Below are positions 37,036-48,900 of a stretch of 64,000 nt of DNA, piece after piece. The stretch lies in NCBI GenBank assembly GCA_019787685.1, contig JAHNUO010000053.1:44596-108595 (forward strand), written 5' to 3'. A program made the position numbers and the translations under genes. The notes below the pieces were generated by a model. It did not search any database and was not told the origin of the DNA. It worked only from the letters and a program-made list of their open reading frames with translations. Each line of letters opens with the position of its first letter. Within the stretch, counting starts at the first letter, position 1. This DNA is from Chiua virens (Eukaryota; Basidiomycota; Agaricomycetes; Boletales; Boletaceae).

Positions 37036-37297
37036 CATGATATGAGTCATAGTTGAATAGATTATAAATCATGATGAATCATAGATAAGAGATAAAGTGT
37101 GATGACACATGTGCTGTGCATAGGATATGACATCATGCATTAACACATGTTTGGTGATGATAACAATATAATGTGGCAGCCAATGGGGTTTGATCATGAG
37201 GACAGCCTTGACATGAGGCAAAGTATGCCATAAATAGACAATGGAATAAGTTTGAGGGGAGAGTGAAAGAATAACGAGTGAAACCGTGATTGTAACA
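37036..37297 (-). mobile_element. Decayed LTR fragment (same family as 40240-40879)
   Basis: The reverse complement starts TGTTACAATCACGGTTTCAC and follows the first roughly 260 bp of the LTR at 40240-40879 (shared blocks include CCTCATG(C/T)CAAGGCTGT and ATCTCTTATCTATGATTC). The copy is CpG-poor and truncated at its inner end, so it is older than the 40-kb copy. Confidence 0.75.
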
Positions 37298-37850
37298 TAT
37301 ACTGACACCCGCAACCAGAAACCAAGACTGGTCCTAGAAAGATCCTGGACCCTTGCAACTGCAACTGGTCCTAAAAGAAAACTGGTCCAAAATAGTCTTT
37401 TGACCCCTGTTCCATGGGAATCATGATTAGTCATGGTTAAATGAAATATACTATGAACCCCTGGCTACCTACTGACTCTTGGATCATAAGATTTGGATCA
37501 CAGGATCAAACAATATGGCCATTTCCCTTGGACAAGTACCTCCAATCTGGCTTTCATCAGGACTGCCTGTCAACAGGTTTGTTGCCATATTTTTCTTTAT
37601 TCGTGCATGCATGTTAATCTGTCGTTTAAAATCATGCTCCAGTCACAATCCATGATTCTGTTTAGTGATGAATTTGCCAGGGTAATGTTAGATTGATTGC
37701 TTCTAAATTATTGGTAGCATATTGTGCCTTATGTAATGTACAAGTCAGATCTTGATTGGACTTCATTTTGGCAGCATTGAATCAGCAAGGTGTCACATTT
37801 CCTCATCAGCACCAACATTCTGCAAGTAAACTGGTGAATATATGCCAACT
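37298..37850. repeat. Dispersed repeat also found at 56490-56780
   Basis: The first 230 bp (ACTGGTCCTAGAAAGATCC, CTGGACCCTTGCAACTGCAA, TTTTGACCCCTGTTCCATG, ATCACAGGATCAAACAATAT) recur in the same orientation at about 56490-56780 with moderate divergence. The remainder to 37850 shows no gene. The nature of the element is unknown. Confidence 0.65.
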
Positions 37851-38195
37851 TTAGAAGGCCACATCACTTTGCAAAGTCACAACCTTATCTAGGACAACTT
37901 TGAGCTTTATGATATTAGTAAGTGTTGCATGTGAAAACAAAGTAAAAAGTAAATGTACTGCAGTGGTAGCAATGGCAACAGCAATTCTGGGAACTTCATG
38001 ATCAAATACTTCTGGGAAAAGTTTACCAGATGTAGGGCCTGTATAAAAAAAAAAACAACCAAACTGGCGAGTGTGGGTGAGCCAAGTTATTGGTATGTCC
38101 CTGAAAAGAGTTTGATGGATGGTCTGTGATGTCATTAAGTGCTTTTTTACCTCTTTGTCAATGCCATTTCTCAGGAACATGCCATGATCATCCAA
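37851..38195 (-). pseudogene. Possible relic of an Agaricomycete repeat-associated protein
   Basis: The minus-strand open frame contains GPTSGKLFPEVFDHEVPRIA followed by VAIATTAVH and VVLDKVV. This looks like a piece of the DUF6532-type proteins that are abundant in Agaricomycete repeat-rich DNA. The call rests on one conserved-looking stretch and is tentative. Flanking sequence is not coding-like. Confidence 0.3.
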
Positions 38196-40239
38196 TAAGG
38201 CAATGGCAATCTTGGTGTTTTCTTATTTACAGTTGGCTGGATCCCATTTGTAGCATTGATGGATGTGCATATGAGCCTTTTTTCTTAATGTTAATTGCCA
38301 GTTGCCCCAGGTCTTCCCATAGCTACATTTGGTGTTAGTTAAGCTTTGCAACATTAAAAAAAAAGATTACCAGTCAAGTGACACTGGATGTTATGACAAG
38401 GCCACCAGCCTGAGGCAAGTGCATTTAGTACATCTTGCACACATGATCCAAATCTTACCTTCTGTGATTGTTAGCCCACAAGATCATCTTTCCTGGATGG
38501 CTTCTTCCCAAGTAGTCAATGGCTAAAGAGTTGAAATTAGCATGGATGGGAAATGCATTGATGGATGCCGTATCACAGTGTGAGAACTATTTTGCTCATT
38601 TGAGTATGTCATGCACCACATGATGATAAAACTGAATTTGCCATGGTTCCACTTCCTCCATTGCAGCTTGGACGGTGGGAGCTGATTGCTTAGGAGTGGA
38701 TGAATGAGCTACAGTAGCAGGTAAGCAGTGGCATAGAGGATCTGGCCACATGCCAGGAATGAATGACACTCAACTGAGCACTGCTTTGGAGTCGTGGAGG
38801 ATAGTGATGTCACCAATAGGTAGCAATGACATCCACCAGGTTCAGAGCTGTCCAGAGGTATCAGTCAACTTGAAAGGTATATTACATAGCTGAATGAACA
38901 CCTTCCAACTCAAAATGTCAAAATGTTGAGGGTCTGTCACTGTCATTCAGTAAGCTAATGGAAGATAGTTTGCATGGTTGGATACTAACCTTTTGAATCT
39001 AAATGTTGAGATGGACAGGGACCTATCACTGCCATTCAGTGAATCAATGGGAAATGCTTACACAGCTAGACACTAACCTTCCAAATCGAAACATTGAGAT
39101 GGGCATGGATTTGTAGCTATTGTCAGCAACTCAATAAAAGATGGTTGCATGGTTGTTCAGTAGAACCTTAACACACTTGGCATGGATATATATATCCTTA
39201 CCTCTTCTGATTGCAGCCTTAGTGACATGGCCATCATCACTGAATGATGTTTCGTTCATGTCATCAAGAAAAGTGTGAGAAGCAGATATGTTCCTACTTG
39301 TGGGACAGTCATTAAATGAGAGTTAGCTGTAGGATCTGTAGTGGTCAAATGATGAAGGGACCATGGACTGCTAAGAAGTACACGCATGTTGAGAGCCCTG
39401 GGATGGCATTACATGGTTTTTCACACTGATATGATGATCCTGTTGTGACACTTGAGAGGGTGTACCATTCATTATCACACAAGGAGTATGTGTAGGGGCC
39501 TGAGTGTTGAGAAGTGAGAGTGAACATTTTCAGATGAGACGAATAATGTGATAAGGGAACAAGTGAAGTTAGGACAGTAGAAGCTGAGATAGACAAATGT
39601 TCGCTTAGGAAAGCAGATATAGATGAAGCTTTTAAAGAGACATGAGAAATCAAGGTAGGTCTAGAAGACAGCTCAACAGAGTGAGACTGAGAGAATATGT
39701 TGATGTGAGAGCCACAGTTCAAGGCAATGGCAATAACCAGAGATTGAGGATCCCAAACAAACTAGAACTAGAGTTGTTGTGAAGTTGACTTTGAGATTCT
39801 GGGAGTCTGAAACCAAACTACTGCCCAAGTACAGCAAGACTTAAGGAGGGCCAGACAGTTGTTTGCTATGGTTCAGTGGTAAGAGCAAGAACATGGCTAT
39901 TTGTGATGATTCACAAATGAGGGATACTGGTGACAACTTGAGTACATTTGAATAAATGTGCAGGGGCCATCAGATTGACCTCTTCTTCACAGGTAGTGGA
40001 ATCTACATGTAGGTCTGCAATCTGCTTTGGCTTGATCATCACAGTTTGCACATGCTCGATGTTCAACATTTGTGTAAGCTGACCTCCCTGACCACACCCA
40101 GTGTGGGAGGACTTTCTGACAGTAGCCTCAGAAGAGCTACTACTAATGAGGTCATGTCATGTTGCTTCTGTGACATTGCAGAGATGTAGTCAGAAATGGG
40201 TCAGAAATGGGTCATATACAAGCCATGTGAGATGTGTCC
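38196..40239. other. Gene-poor, CpG-depleted DNA
   Basis: No gene recognised. A weak tandem repeat of about 85 bp lies at roughly 38925-39180 (ACTGTCATTCAGTAAGCTAA, ACTGCCATTCAGTGAATCAA and a third degenerate unit). Long A and T runs and TG/CA excess are consistent with old, deaminated transposon DNA. Confidence 0.4.
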
Positions 40240-40879
40240 TGTTACAATCACGTTTTCACATTATTCTTTCGCCTTCCTACTCAACGCTCTTATCCACTAT
40301 ACAAGATACACAATATCTATTACGGCATATATTCCCTCATGCCAAGGCTATACTCAGGACCATATCCTATTGGCCAATCCATTATGACTCACTATGATTC
40401 ATTATTAGACACGTGTTATCACACGATGTCATAACCCATGCACAACACACGTGTATTCACACGTTATCTCTTATCTATGATTCCCTATGACTCATATCTA
40501 TTATTAAAGCAGTGCTTATCTCATAACATGCTTATACCGCATTGTTACAGCATTGTTTCCTCATGTCTTTATCTATGACTCACATACATGCAGATACCTC
40601 ATGTTATCTCACCTTATCTACTAATCAGGACACTCATACTTATCTATGTATTCATACTCCGATTGTAGCTCCGATTGTACTTTTAGTATATAAGACTTGA
40701 ATGCAGCACCAGGGAACTCTAACAAAGTTCACCTCTGGTTTTCCTCCATTGTCTCTCATAGACGGATCTCCTCTGTAGTTCTCGCCTCACTCGTCAGACT
40801 CACTTGCATTCAACCTTACACTGACCACTACAACCACTCGCAAGTAACTCATAGTCTACGTTTGTTCTAGGTTGTTACA
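40240..40879 (+). mobile_element. Solo LTR with 5-bp target duplication TGTCC
   Basis: A 640-bp LTR beginning TGTTACAATCACGTTTTCAC and ending TTCTAGGTTGTTACA. It is flanked by TGTCC at 40235-40239 and 40880-40884. A TATA-like TATATAAGAC at about 40687-40696 with downstream CT-rich DNA would be the LTR promoter. It is the best-preserved member of a family with older relatives at 37036-37297, 59980-60376, 62068-62426 and 63205-63441. Confidence 0.87.
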
Positions 40880-42779
40880 TGTCCTGGACCAAAGCATTGG
40901 TACTCTCTCCTCTCTCTGCATTGCCTGGAGAGACATGTAAGACTTCTTCTGGGCCAAGGGTATACTTTGGGCCCCACCCTTATCTTCATTGTCACTGTCT
41001 TCATAGATAATTCTATGTTTAGAAGGCATCATTACTGCAATAATGGGAGATATGGTGAGAAACCAAGTACCTTCACTAGCTCGGGACTATTCTTGTACCC
41101 TCAGTAAAGCTACATGCACATTTTTACATATCAACTTCAGTTAGCAACTTGACACTCTATGCATACTCCATTTGGCAAGTACACCCACAATCACTGTGAC
41201 TAGTTGTGATACTGCCCAGCTTGAAAGGGTAAACTGCTAAGTCAGTCATTGTTCAAAGTGATCTAGCAATACATATTAAGGAATAAAAAATAGCAGTACA
41301 TGGGTACATGCATGTACAAGATAAAAAGACAAGGGAATGAGGGGGAAGAAGAAAACAAACAATGTGAAACAAGTGTGTCAAATGTTTGAGAAGGAAAGAA
41401 GCAAGTATAAGTTCAATTGTCCTTAGATGTAGAGAAGCACAAGCATTTTGAGACACAGTTGTTATTGTCAGCATCATTATCAGCTAACAGTCTTTAGATC
41501 CCAGTAGAGTTGCTACTGACATCACTGTAACCAGATAATGATCTGAAACTGAAGCCACCCTCATGAATAGGCATGGGCCAAGGCAAGCATGGGGTAGGGG
41601 ATATGCTGGCCTCCATGTCACTTGTGTTAGGGTGGTAAGAGCTCATTTGGGATAGGTTGACAGGAACAGATAAACTTTATGCTTGTGATTTATGTGAGTG
41701 CAATGAAGAAATATTTGACAAGGAAGACTTATGCAGGTGTATAATAGGGGACTTAGATTTGTGAGTAGCAGGTACTGTGGAATATAATACAGAGAAGGAT
41801 AAAACAACAGGATCATAGCAATCAAGTGGTGAGGGGTATAATTTCCAACAGTCATCGCCAAGCATAGGCAAAGTTTCAACAAAGAGTCTCACCATTTTAT
41901 CATGAGTCACAGGTTCATCAGGATCAAAAACATCTTTGGTAAGATTCATTGGAAGAATTATTCTTTTATGAAGGGAGTTCAGAAGTGGGACCAATAGTTG
42001 GAAGAACAGAGAGATGTGGGAAAGGAACTTGGCTGACTAACCGAGCCATGACTAAATAGAAGTCATATTTGTCAAGTTTGGTCCAAACGTGGCGAAATGT
42101 TCATCAAAACCAAGTGCAAGCTCCTTATTTGGCTTGATCTTGTATGGCTTGTCAAAGAGGACACAGATGACAGATCCCAAGTAGCACATAAAAGATTAAT
42201 TCTAAATTATGTTGCACCTTGTATGAAACAGGCTTTTCAGGATTAGCCAGGACTAGTTTTGCAGCTATTCAAGCCCAAGTGCCCTATATCTAAATCAGTT
42301 CTCATTCTGTGCTTGTCGAAAATGTGCTTACAGTTCAATAAAGGGGGCTAGACTTGATAGATGGTCAATTTAGCAAGGGGTCCCTTCCCATAAAGAGAGC
42401 AATGTTGTCTTCATAGTCAAGCTCATTGATCAGCATGTAATCAACATTTCTATTGGAGCCAAGGACTGGTACTGACTGAGGGTCTGGGATTGGCTTAGGT
42501 TAGTTATGAGTGCTCTTTGCTGGTACCCTAGGGTGCATTTAGAACCCCATCCTAGGGTTTAATAGATCCTAGAATAGGGTTTGGTAATAAATCTATGTTC
42601 TATAAAAGGCCTTGAGTATAGTAAACTGGGTAGTACTCAGACTGTATTGACTCTATCTGTGTATAGTGATGTGATTGTAAGTAAGAGTGCTGTGAAGAAC
42701 AGTAGAAAAACAGTAAAGATGACAATTGCCACAGACATGCAAGCTTACCATCTAGGACAGAGAACAGCACACAGCTTAC
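40880..42779. other. Gene-poor, CpG-depleted DNA with one coding-like relic
   Basis: Mostly featureless AT-rich sequence. On the minus strand about 41830-42000 reads MNLTKDVFDPDEPVTHDKM then VRLFVETLPMLGDDCWKLYP, which has the texture of coding sequence, but I cannot name the protein. No start, introns or flanking domains can be shown. Confidence 0.3.
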
Positions 42780-43621
42780 ATGGCATGTGAGAATTGCTAC
42801 AGATACCAGCCCGCCGTCCTGGAAGGAGAGCAGCACACATGTCTGCATAGGACATGACATTGATCATGGATATGTATCACAAGCTCTCCTTCCTGGAAGG
42901 AGAGCAACACACATGTCTACATAGGACATGACATTGATCATGGACATGTACCACAAGCTCTCCTTCCTGGAAGGAGAGCAGCACACATGTCTGCATAGGA
43001 CATAACATTGATCACGGACATGTACCACAGGCTCTCCTTCCTGGAAGGAGAGCAGCACACATGTCTACATAGGACATGACACTAATCATGGACATGCAGT
43101 GCAAGCTCTCCTTCCTGGAAGGAGAGGAGTATACATGTCTGTATAGGACATGATACTGATCATGGACATGCAATGCGAGCTCTCCTTCCTGGAAGGAGAG
43201 CAGCACACATGTCTGCATAGGACATGACAATGATCACAGATATGTAATGCGAGCTCTCCTTCCTGGACGGAGAGCACACATCCGTGGGGATTGTCACGTG
43301 CCATGCTTGATATGTGTGCTGCCCTCCGTCCAGGACGGCGGGCTGGCATGTCTGTGGGGATTGTCACGTGCCATGCTTGATGTGTGTGCTACCCTCCGTC
43401 CAGGATGGCGGGCTGGCATGTCCGTGGGGATTGTCACGTGCCATGCTTGATGTGTGTGCTGCCCTCCGTCCAGGACGGCGGGCTGGCATGTCCGTGGGGA
43501 TTGTCACGTGCCATGCTTGATGTGTGTGCTACCCTCCGTCCAGGACGGCGGGCTAGCATGTCTGTGATGATTGTCACATGCCATGCTTGATATGTGCTGC
43601 TCTCTGTCAAGGGTGTAAGGG
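42780..43621. repeat. Minisatellite pair: about 73-bp and 70-bp units in opposite orientation
   Basis: From 42,820 to about 43,262 units of about 73 bp carry CTCTCCTTCCTGGAAGGAGAG (an inverted repeat) followed by CAGCACACATGTCTGCATAG. From about 43,262 to 43,600 units of 70 bp carry CCGTCCAGGACGGCGGGC then GGGGATTGTCACGTGCC. Reversing the first type aligns it with the second, so the arrays are inverted relatives that meet inside a palindrome near 43,262. The first type is CpG-poor and the second CpG-rich. Open frames in both orientations are periodic artefacts. Confidence 0.85.
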
Positions 43622-44135
43622 AGAATGTGAGTCCAGAATAGCCAGAAAGTGACAAGTTGCACAATATATTACTTGAAACAATGTGAAAGATTTGTATTCC
43701 ATGTACCCATAATAAAAAAAATACATAAGACCACTCGGAACATGTACAAGTCCAGTGAGAGAATGATTTGTCTATCATAGAACAGCGACCAGCATGTGAT
43801 GATTGCACAACATGGGAAGATCCACATGGGAAAGAGACTGAAAGTTCATCACAAACTTGGTGATATTGTGCGATTAAACCAATAAATAGCTTCTTTGCAG
43901 ATACCATCATTTGCCACCGAGAGGCATTGAACTGGTTCCTGGGAAACTAAACTAATGGTGTAATCTAACACAGAATACATTACAGTGTTGCCCACATTGA
44001 TTTGTCAATCACAACATGCTTGGCACCTGTAAAGGAGTAAACACAACTGTGCTCTCCTAGATGAAAAGTAAAGTAAAGTAAAGTTTAAGGGGAAGGGCCA
44101 GGGGTTGAGTGGTGCTAATAGGGAGATGCAAGTAC
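43622..44135. other. Spacer, no gene seen
   Basis: AT-rich. It contains a short AAGT microsatellite (AAAGTAAAGTAAAGTAAAGT) near 44066-44085. Nothing else is supported. Confidence 0.4.
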
Positions 44136-45034
44136 AGTTGACTCTCACTTAAGGAATAGGGGTTTAAAGTGATACTCTCTCATAGTGTATACCTTTTGAG
44201 ATTTCCTGGCTCAGAATGTGGGACTTCACTGCATAACAAATACCCTCAATAGGGATTTCTCAATGCCATAACTGATACTACCTTCAGAATGATGCTAAAT
44301 TAGGCAACTGTATTATATAATTTTCCTCAATTGGCCTGCATCACAACATGTACAAAGGCAAGTGACTCAAAGTCTGTTCCTGTCTCATCATTATTGGTGA
44401 CTCAGACCCCACTGCCGAGTCTGAAAGCCTTCTCAAAAGTGCTCTAGACAATTTTGAGGCGACAGGTATCCTTCAGCTCTCGCACCAGATGAGTGTTTCT
44501 GAGGTCCTCAACTTGGACATAGATGACAACAGTTTTGACATGATGGATAAGGATATCTATCAGTCCATTATGGATGCACGCATGGCATGGGAAAAGAGTG
44601 AGACTGACAAACAGGATTGCAGTGTCACAAATGTCAACCTGAAGCCATGTCCTCTTGAGTGTATAATTATATTAAATATTAATAAATTTTTCAAATTTGT
44701 TTTCAAATTATATATAATAACTCAAATATATATACATCATGGAAGTGCTGCAAGATATTGTCGACGAGCTTGATGATGATTTTGGATGGGAGTTTGAACA
44801 ACTTGAGTCACCAGGATGCCGGTCATTGCGGAATGCAGTGAACGGTAACGTTACTGATCATTTCACACGTACATAGCCTAAGTTATATTATTCTATATAT
44901 TGTCTCTACTAATACTACTCAGAAAACTCGACTGCTTTGTCTCGGCAAGCCGACCTCTCAGGAAATGTATACTCTCTCATAGTGTATACCCTTGGGCATG
45001 TCCCGAGGGGTATCGCTTGTGTGAGAGTCGACTG
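44136..45034 (+). mobile_element. Short pogo/Tigger-like (Tc1/mariner) element
   Basis: An 899-bp element flanked by TA on both sides (44134-44135, 45035-45036). It has terminal inverted repeats CAGTTGACTCTCACTTAAG / CTTGTGTGAGAGTCGACTG and a sub-terminal repeated block ATACTCTCTCATAGTGTATACC near both ends. Inside, about 44395-44640 reads SESLLKSALDNFEATGILQL and MSVSEVLNLDIDDNSFDMMD then DKDIYQSIMDA, resembling the C-terminal tail of Tigger/pogo transposases. The DDE core is missing, so it is non-autonomous and probably an internal-deletion derivative. The right terminus is the better-preserved end. Confidence 0.68.
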
Positions 45035-45399
45035 TACTCGCATGGAAGCACAAACAGGAACGTGTTGCCGCGTTCCTGTTTTGTGTTAGGTTAGGTTAGT
45101 TTAATCCAAACCAACTAGGCCAGTGTGTCTAGGATGAGTGAAATAGAGCAACAGGTTAAGGGAACCACCCTTTACCTCCCTGTTTCGTTAGGTACTCATC
45201 AGGCTCTATTCTTGATAGTATGTTTGAACATATAGACTCACGGGGGTTTATATACCTTTAGACCCGTGATTTCGGCAACTTGCGGGATAAGCTGATTTAA
45301 GGAGCTTTTTGCATGTGGGTTTTGGTTACAATAAGGTTCTGTTCTGCATTTTGATTGATATATGTACATATATTCCATGTGCTGATTTGTGCAACCATG
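45035..45399. other. Spacer, no gene seen
   Basis: It begins beside the right TIR of the pogo-like element. It contains a short TTAGGTTAGGTTAG run near 45087-45100, too short to be called telomeric, and a hairpin-free AT-rich remainder. Confidence 0.4.
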
Positions 45400-45840
45400 T
45401 ACAAAAGTTTACTAGCTGAATGTGTACAAACCAGGCACTGTCCTCTTTGTGCATGCCAGATGGGACATTGGTAAACCATCTATTGTGTACAAACAGTGCA
45501 CTGCCTTCTTTTTGCATTCAATGTGTACAAACCAGGCAATACCATTTGTGTACATGATAAATGGCACATTGCCATCAACAGTTGATAACATATTTAATGT
45601 CGATGGGAAAACCATCCATTGTGTACAAACTAGGCACCGCCTTCTTTGTGCATGCCAGATAGTCCAGGTGCAAAACCATTCATTGTGGATATATAATTGC
45701 TATCTACAGTTTATTGTATAACATATTTAATGTTGACAGGAAAACCATCCATTGTGTACAAACCAGGCACTGCCTTCTTTGTGCATTCCAGAGGGGCCAG
45801 ACAGGAAACCATTCAATGTGTACAAATCAGGTGCTATCCT
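45400..45840. repeat. Irregular minisatellite around TGTGTACAAACCAGGCA
   Basis: Imperfect units containing GTGTACAAACCAGGCACTG, CTTTGTGCATGCCAGAT and AAAACCATCCATTGTGTAC recur about seven times with variable spacing. The array ends directly against a WD40-coding fragment. The open frames across it are repeat artefacts. Confidence 0.75.
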
Positions 45841-45850
45841 TTTTGTGCAT

Positions 45851-45985
45851 GATCCTATTGCTTATTCTCCAGATGGAAACCACATTGCCTCTGGCTCTTC
45901 TGATGGCACCATCGTGATCTGGAATGCAAGCACTGGCAAATGTGTAGCAGGTCCATTTCAGGGACACACCAGCCCAGTTGCTTCC
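45851..45985 (+). pseudogene. Single WD40 blade fragment
   Basis: The plus strand reads IAYSPDGNHIASGSSDGTIV then IWNASTGKCVAGPFQGHT, one canonical WD40 repeat of the NACHT/WD-repeat type common in Agaricomycetes. Nothing of the rest of a propeller is present. It is joined to the EMC1 relic within a few bases, which produces an apparent chimera. Confidence 0.65.
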
Positions 45986-48900
45986 ATCACATATTCTGTT
46001 CCCCTCTACACCTCTCAACTCACAAAGCCCGTCTTCCACGACAACCTCATACTTACGGCTACCAGCAATAACGTGCTTGCCGCTCTCAACGCTACCGATG
46101 GGCGCATAGGTCTGCTTGGTTTCGTTCTCCCTGTCCAACACAGTAACCCCGGTTCTTGCAGTCTGGCGAAGCATACATGATGCCCAAGATGCCATCATGG
46201 GATTCAAAGTGCACGACGACAGTGCGTTTTATTTCATGTCGGTGTGCGCGCTCTCGCTGATGATACCTCAGGCATATATGCGCTCTCCGGGCCCGCTGGG
46301 TCCAGTCTGCGCGTCTACGATATATCGACAGGCGACCTTGTGCGTGAAACCCGGCTGCACCCTCCCACCAAGGCCAAAGCGAACGACCAACCCACGCTTG
46401 GTATCGCGTTGGCTCAGAGTGGGGACCACGCAGTCGTGCTCACGAACGGGGATACGGTGCGATGCATCCATTCCCGTACTGGAGACATGGCATGGCAATG
46501 GCAGTCAGAAGACCAAGGGTGAGTCAAGACGTGCATATAACCGCGCGCTCACATCGAGCTTTCCTAGTTCCCTCATCATGTACACTCAGATCTACGCCAA
46601 TACCCCCGCCTCAACGCTGTACGTCGCAGGCTTCGCGAAATCCGTCGCATCGTACACGCTACACGTCACGACGCTCGATTTAACTACGGGGGAAGTTATT
46701 TCCACTGTGAACATACCAGCAAGCATAGCCAATACCTTGACGGATTTCCTCTTGCTCGGCCCTTCTAAAGCCTCTACGACGAGTACGCGCTCCGATGCTA
46801 ACGCTAATGATTTTGGGCCCGCTCTGGTTTGGCTTTCACCATCGGCCACATCAAAAGATGCACCTCTATCTCTTTTCTCGGCTGCACTTTCTCCTTCTCT
46901 CAAAGGCAAAGTTCAGACCGTTCCTAACACGTCGTACAAACGCATACGAGACGTCGACCTTTTGGGACATGGTTTGTTTATGGCTCTCCGGGACGACGGT
47001 GTTGCAGAACTTCTGGGTTATGAAGCGCGCGGTTCGGCAATTGGTCGGGTATGGGACTTTGGGGATGTGGTACGTCGCATTTGGTTGATGAGAGTTGGGC
47101 GAAGAATTACTTACTGAGCGAAACACATATAGACACCATCCGCGTCTATCCCAGAGTCACACTTTTTTGCGACGCTGAACCAGAACGGGAACCCGTGTAT
47201 AGGCAAGGTGGCTTGGTCCAACATTCATAACGCACGTGCTTCGTTTTATTGAACACGTTCGAGAAGGACAAATCAAATTGTAGCAAGCGATTCATGAAAC
47301 ATTCGAAGCAAATTTGATCGGGGGAACTGGCCAAAGGACAGCCTTCCCAGTCCCCTTTGATACCTATGAACACGGCACTATCAAACACGTATGGGTCTTG
47401 GGTTCGTTCTTATTCCCTGCCAATCTCACTTTTATTTAGGTCGCGTTCTCTCCCTCTTCCCCTACACCCACGTCGATCAACGAGACCACCCACAAACTCT
47501 TTATTGTAACTTCAACAGGATCTCTGCAGTTGTGGGACCACGATGTGCTTCAGTGGGTACGCGAGGAGGCTCTTGCTACTGTGCAAACCGCTACCGTTAT
47601 CGAGCTGCCACCTACAAGAGAGGAGGTTTTAGGCGGTGTAGGAGCTGGTGGTACGAGGGAAAGCTTTTGGAACAAAATTGTACGACAGGTTAAGGATATT
47701 AAGGTGCGATTACTTCTAGCTAGATCACTGATCATTGTACTAACTCATCTTTTCAGAACCCACCCCACTACATCGTTCATTTTGTGACACGATTTGTAAC
47801 CGGGTCATACGCGTCTCCATCTTCTCCAATATCATTGGCTTCATCTGTCCCTTCCACATTCACGATACCCCACTTCGTCCCTCCGCATTTTCCTGATGCT
47901 CTTGCAGCTCTCCGTGATACCTTTTCTTTCCGTCAGCTACTTATTACTTCGACGGCACATGGGAAGATCTTTGCATTGGATACCTCAACTGGTGCGATTG
48001 TGTGGAGTCGAATCCTTGGGCTTGGGTGGGCAAGGCAGGTCGGTGGGAGGATCGTGCCCGTGAAGGCAGTCGTGGTCCGCAGTGTTGAGACAGGAACGGA
48101 AGAGTGTGTTCCTGAAGCTCGAAAAGAGATAGCATTGATCACCCAGAGAGTCGCTGATGATGTTCGTATTTCTTTCTATGGGTTTGGGTCCTGCATCTGG
48201 TTGATTGACGGACACTCTAGATAGACATTGGTGGACACTGTTGTTTTCCACTTTGACCCTCTCACGGGAGAGGACATCAAGACCGTCACATCAACTGACG
48301 GGGAAATCGAAAGTGCTCGTATCAATGTCAAAGGTGCGAACGGCAGATGGCTCAGCCCCTTGGAAGGCGTGGATGCGATTGCCGGACCATTGATAGATGT
48401 ATTCGTTGTCCCTGATAGCAAGGATACGATTGGGACGCTGGATGAATTCCTACAGGTCAGTCCCAGACGTGTTACTATAGTAATGTATTCGTCTAAACCC
48501 GCCCCCCAGGTCCGACTTTACCCTGATACCCCTGACACACATGCCTCCCTAACAGAGTTGGCCCCGAAAATCCACCTTGCATTGCGAGCTGGCACACAAG
48601 TCCTTGGTCACGAGCTGGGTTTGAATGATGAGCTATCATTCTTCCACGTTGCCTTCCCAACATGGGGTGTTTCCTTTGGCGAAGAGGAAGAAGTGACCTC
48701 GATTATCAGGAGCTCCCACAAGCACCGCGACGTGGCGAGCGTTGGGAGGGTGAAGGGAGATCGGACCACGTTGTACAAATATCTAAACTCCCACCTGATT
48801 GTGGTGATATCTGCTCCGTCGCGCGGTTCCTCGTCATCTTGTGGTCTACACGTGGTCGATACTGTGAAGGGCACGGTATTGTACCATGTCTCGTTGCCCG

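Noticed and set aside
42864..43590. Repeating plus and minus frames such as CVLPSVQDGGLACPWGLSRA
   Set aside because: Read-through of the 70/73-bp minisatellites in both orientations.
45087..45102. Telomere-like TTAGGT repeats
   Set aside because: Only two to three units, internal, and not a perfect TTAGGG tract.
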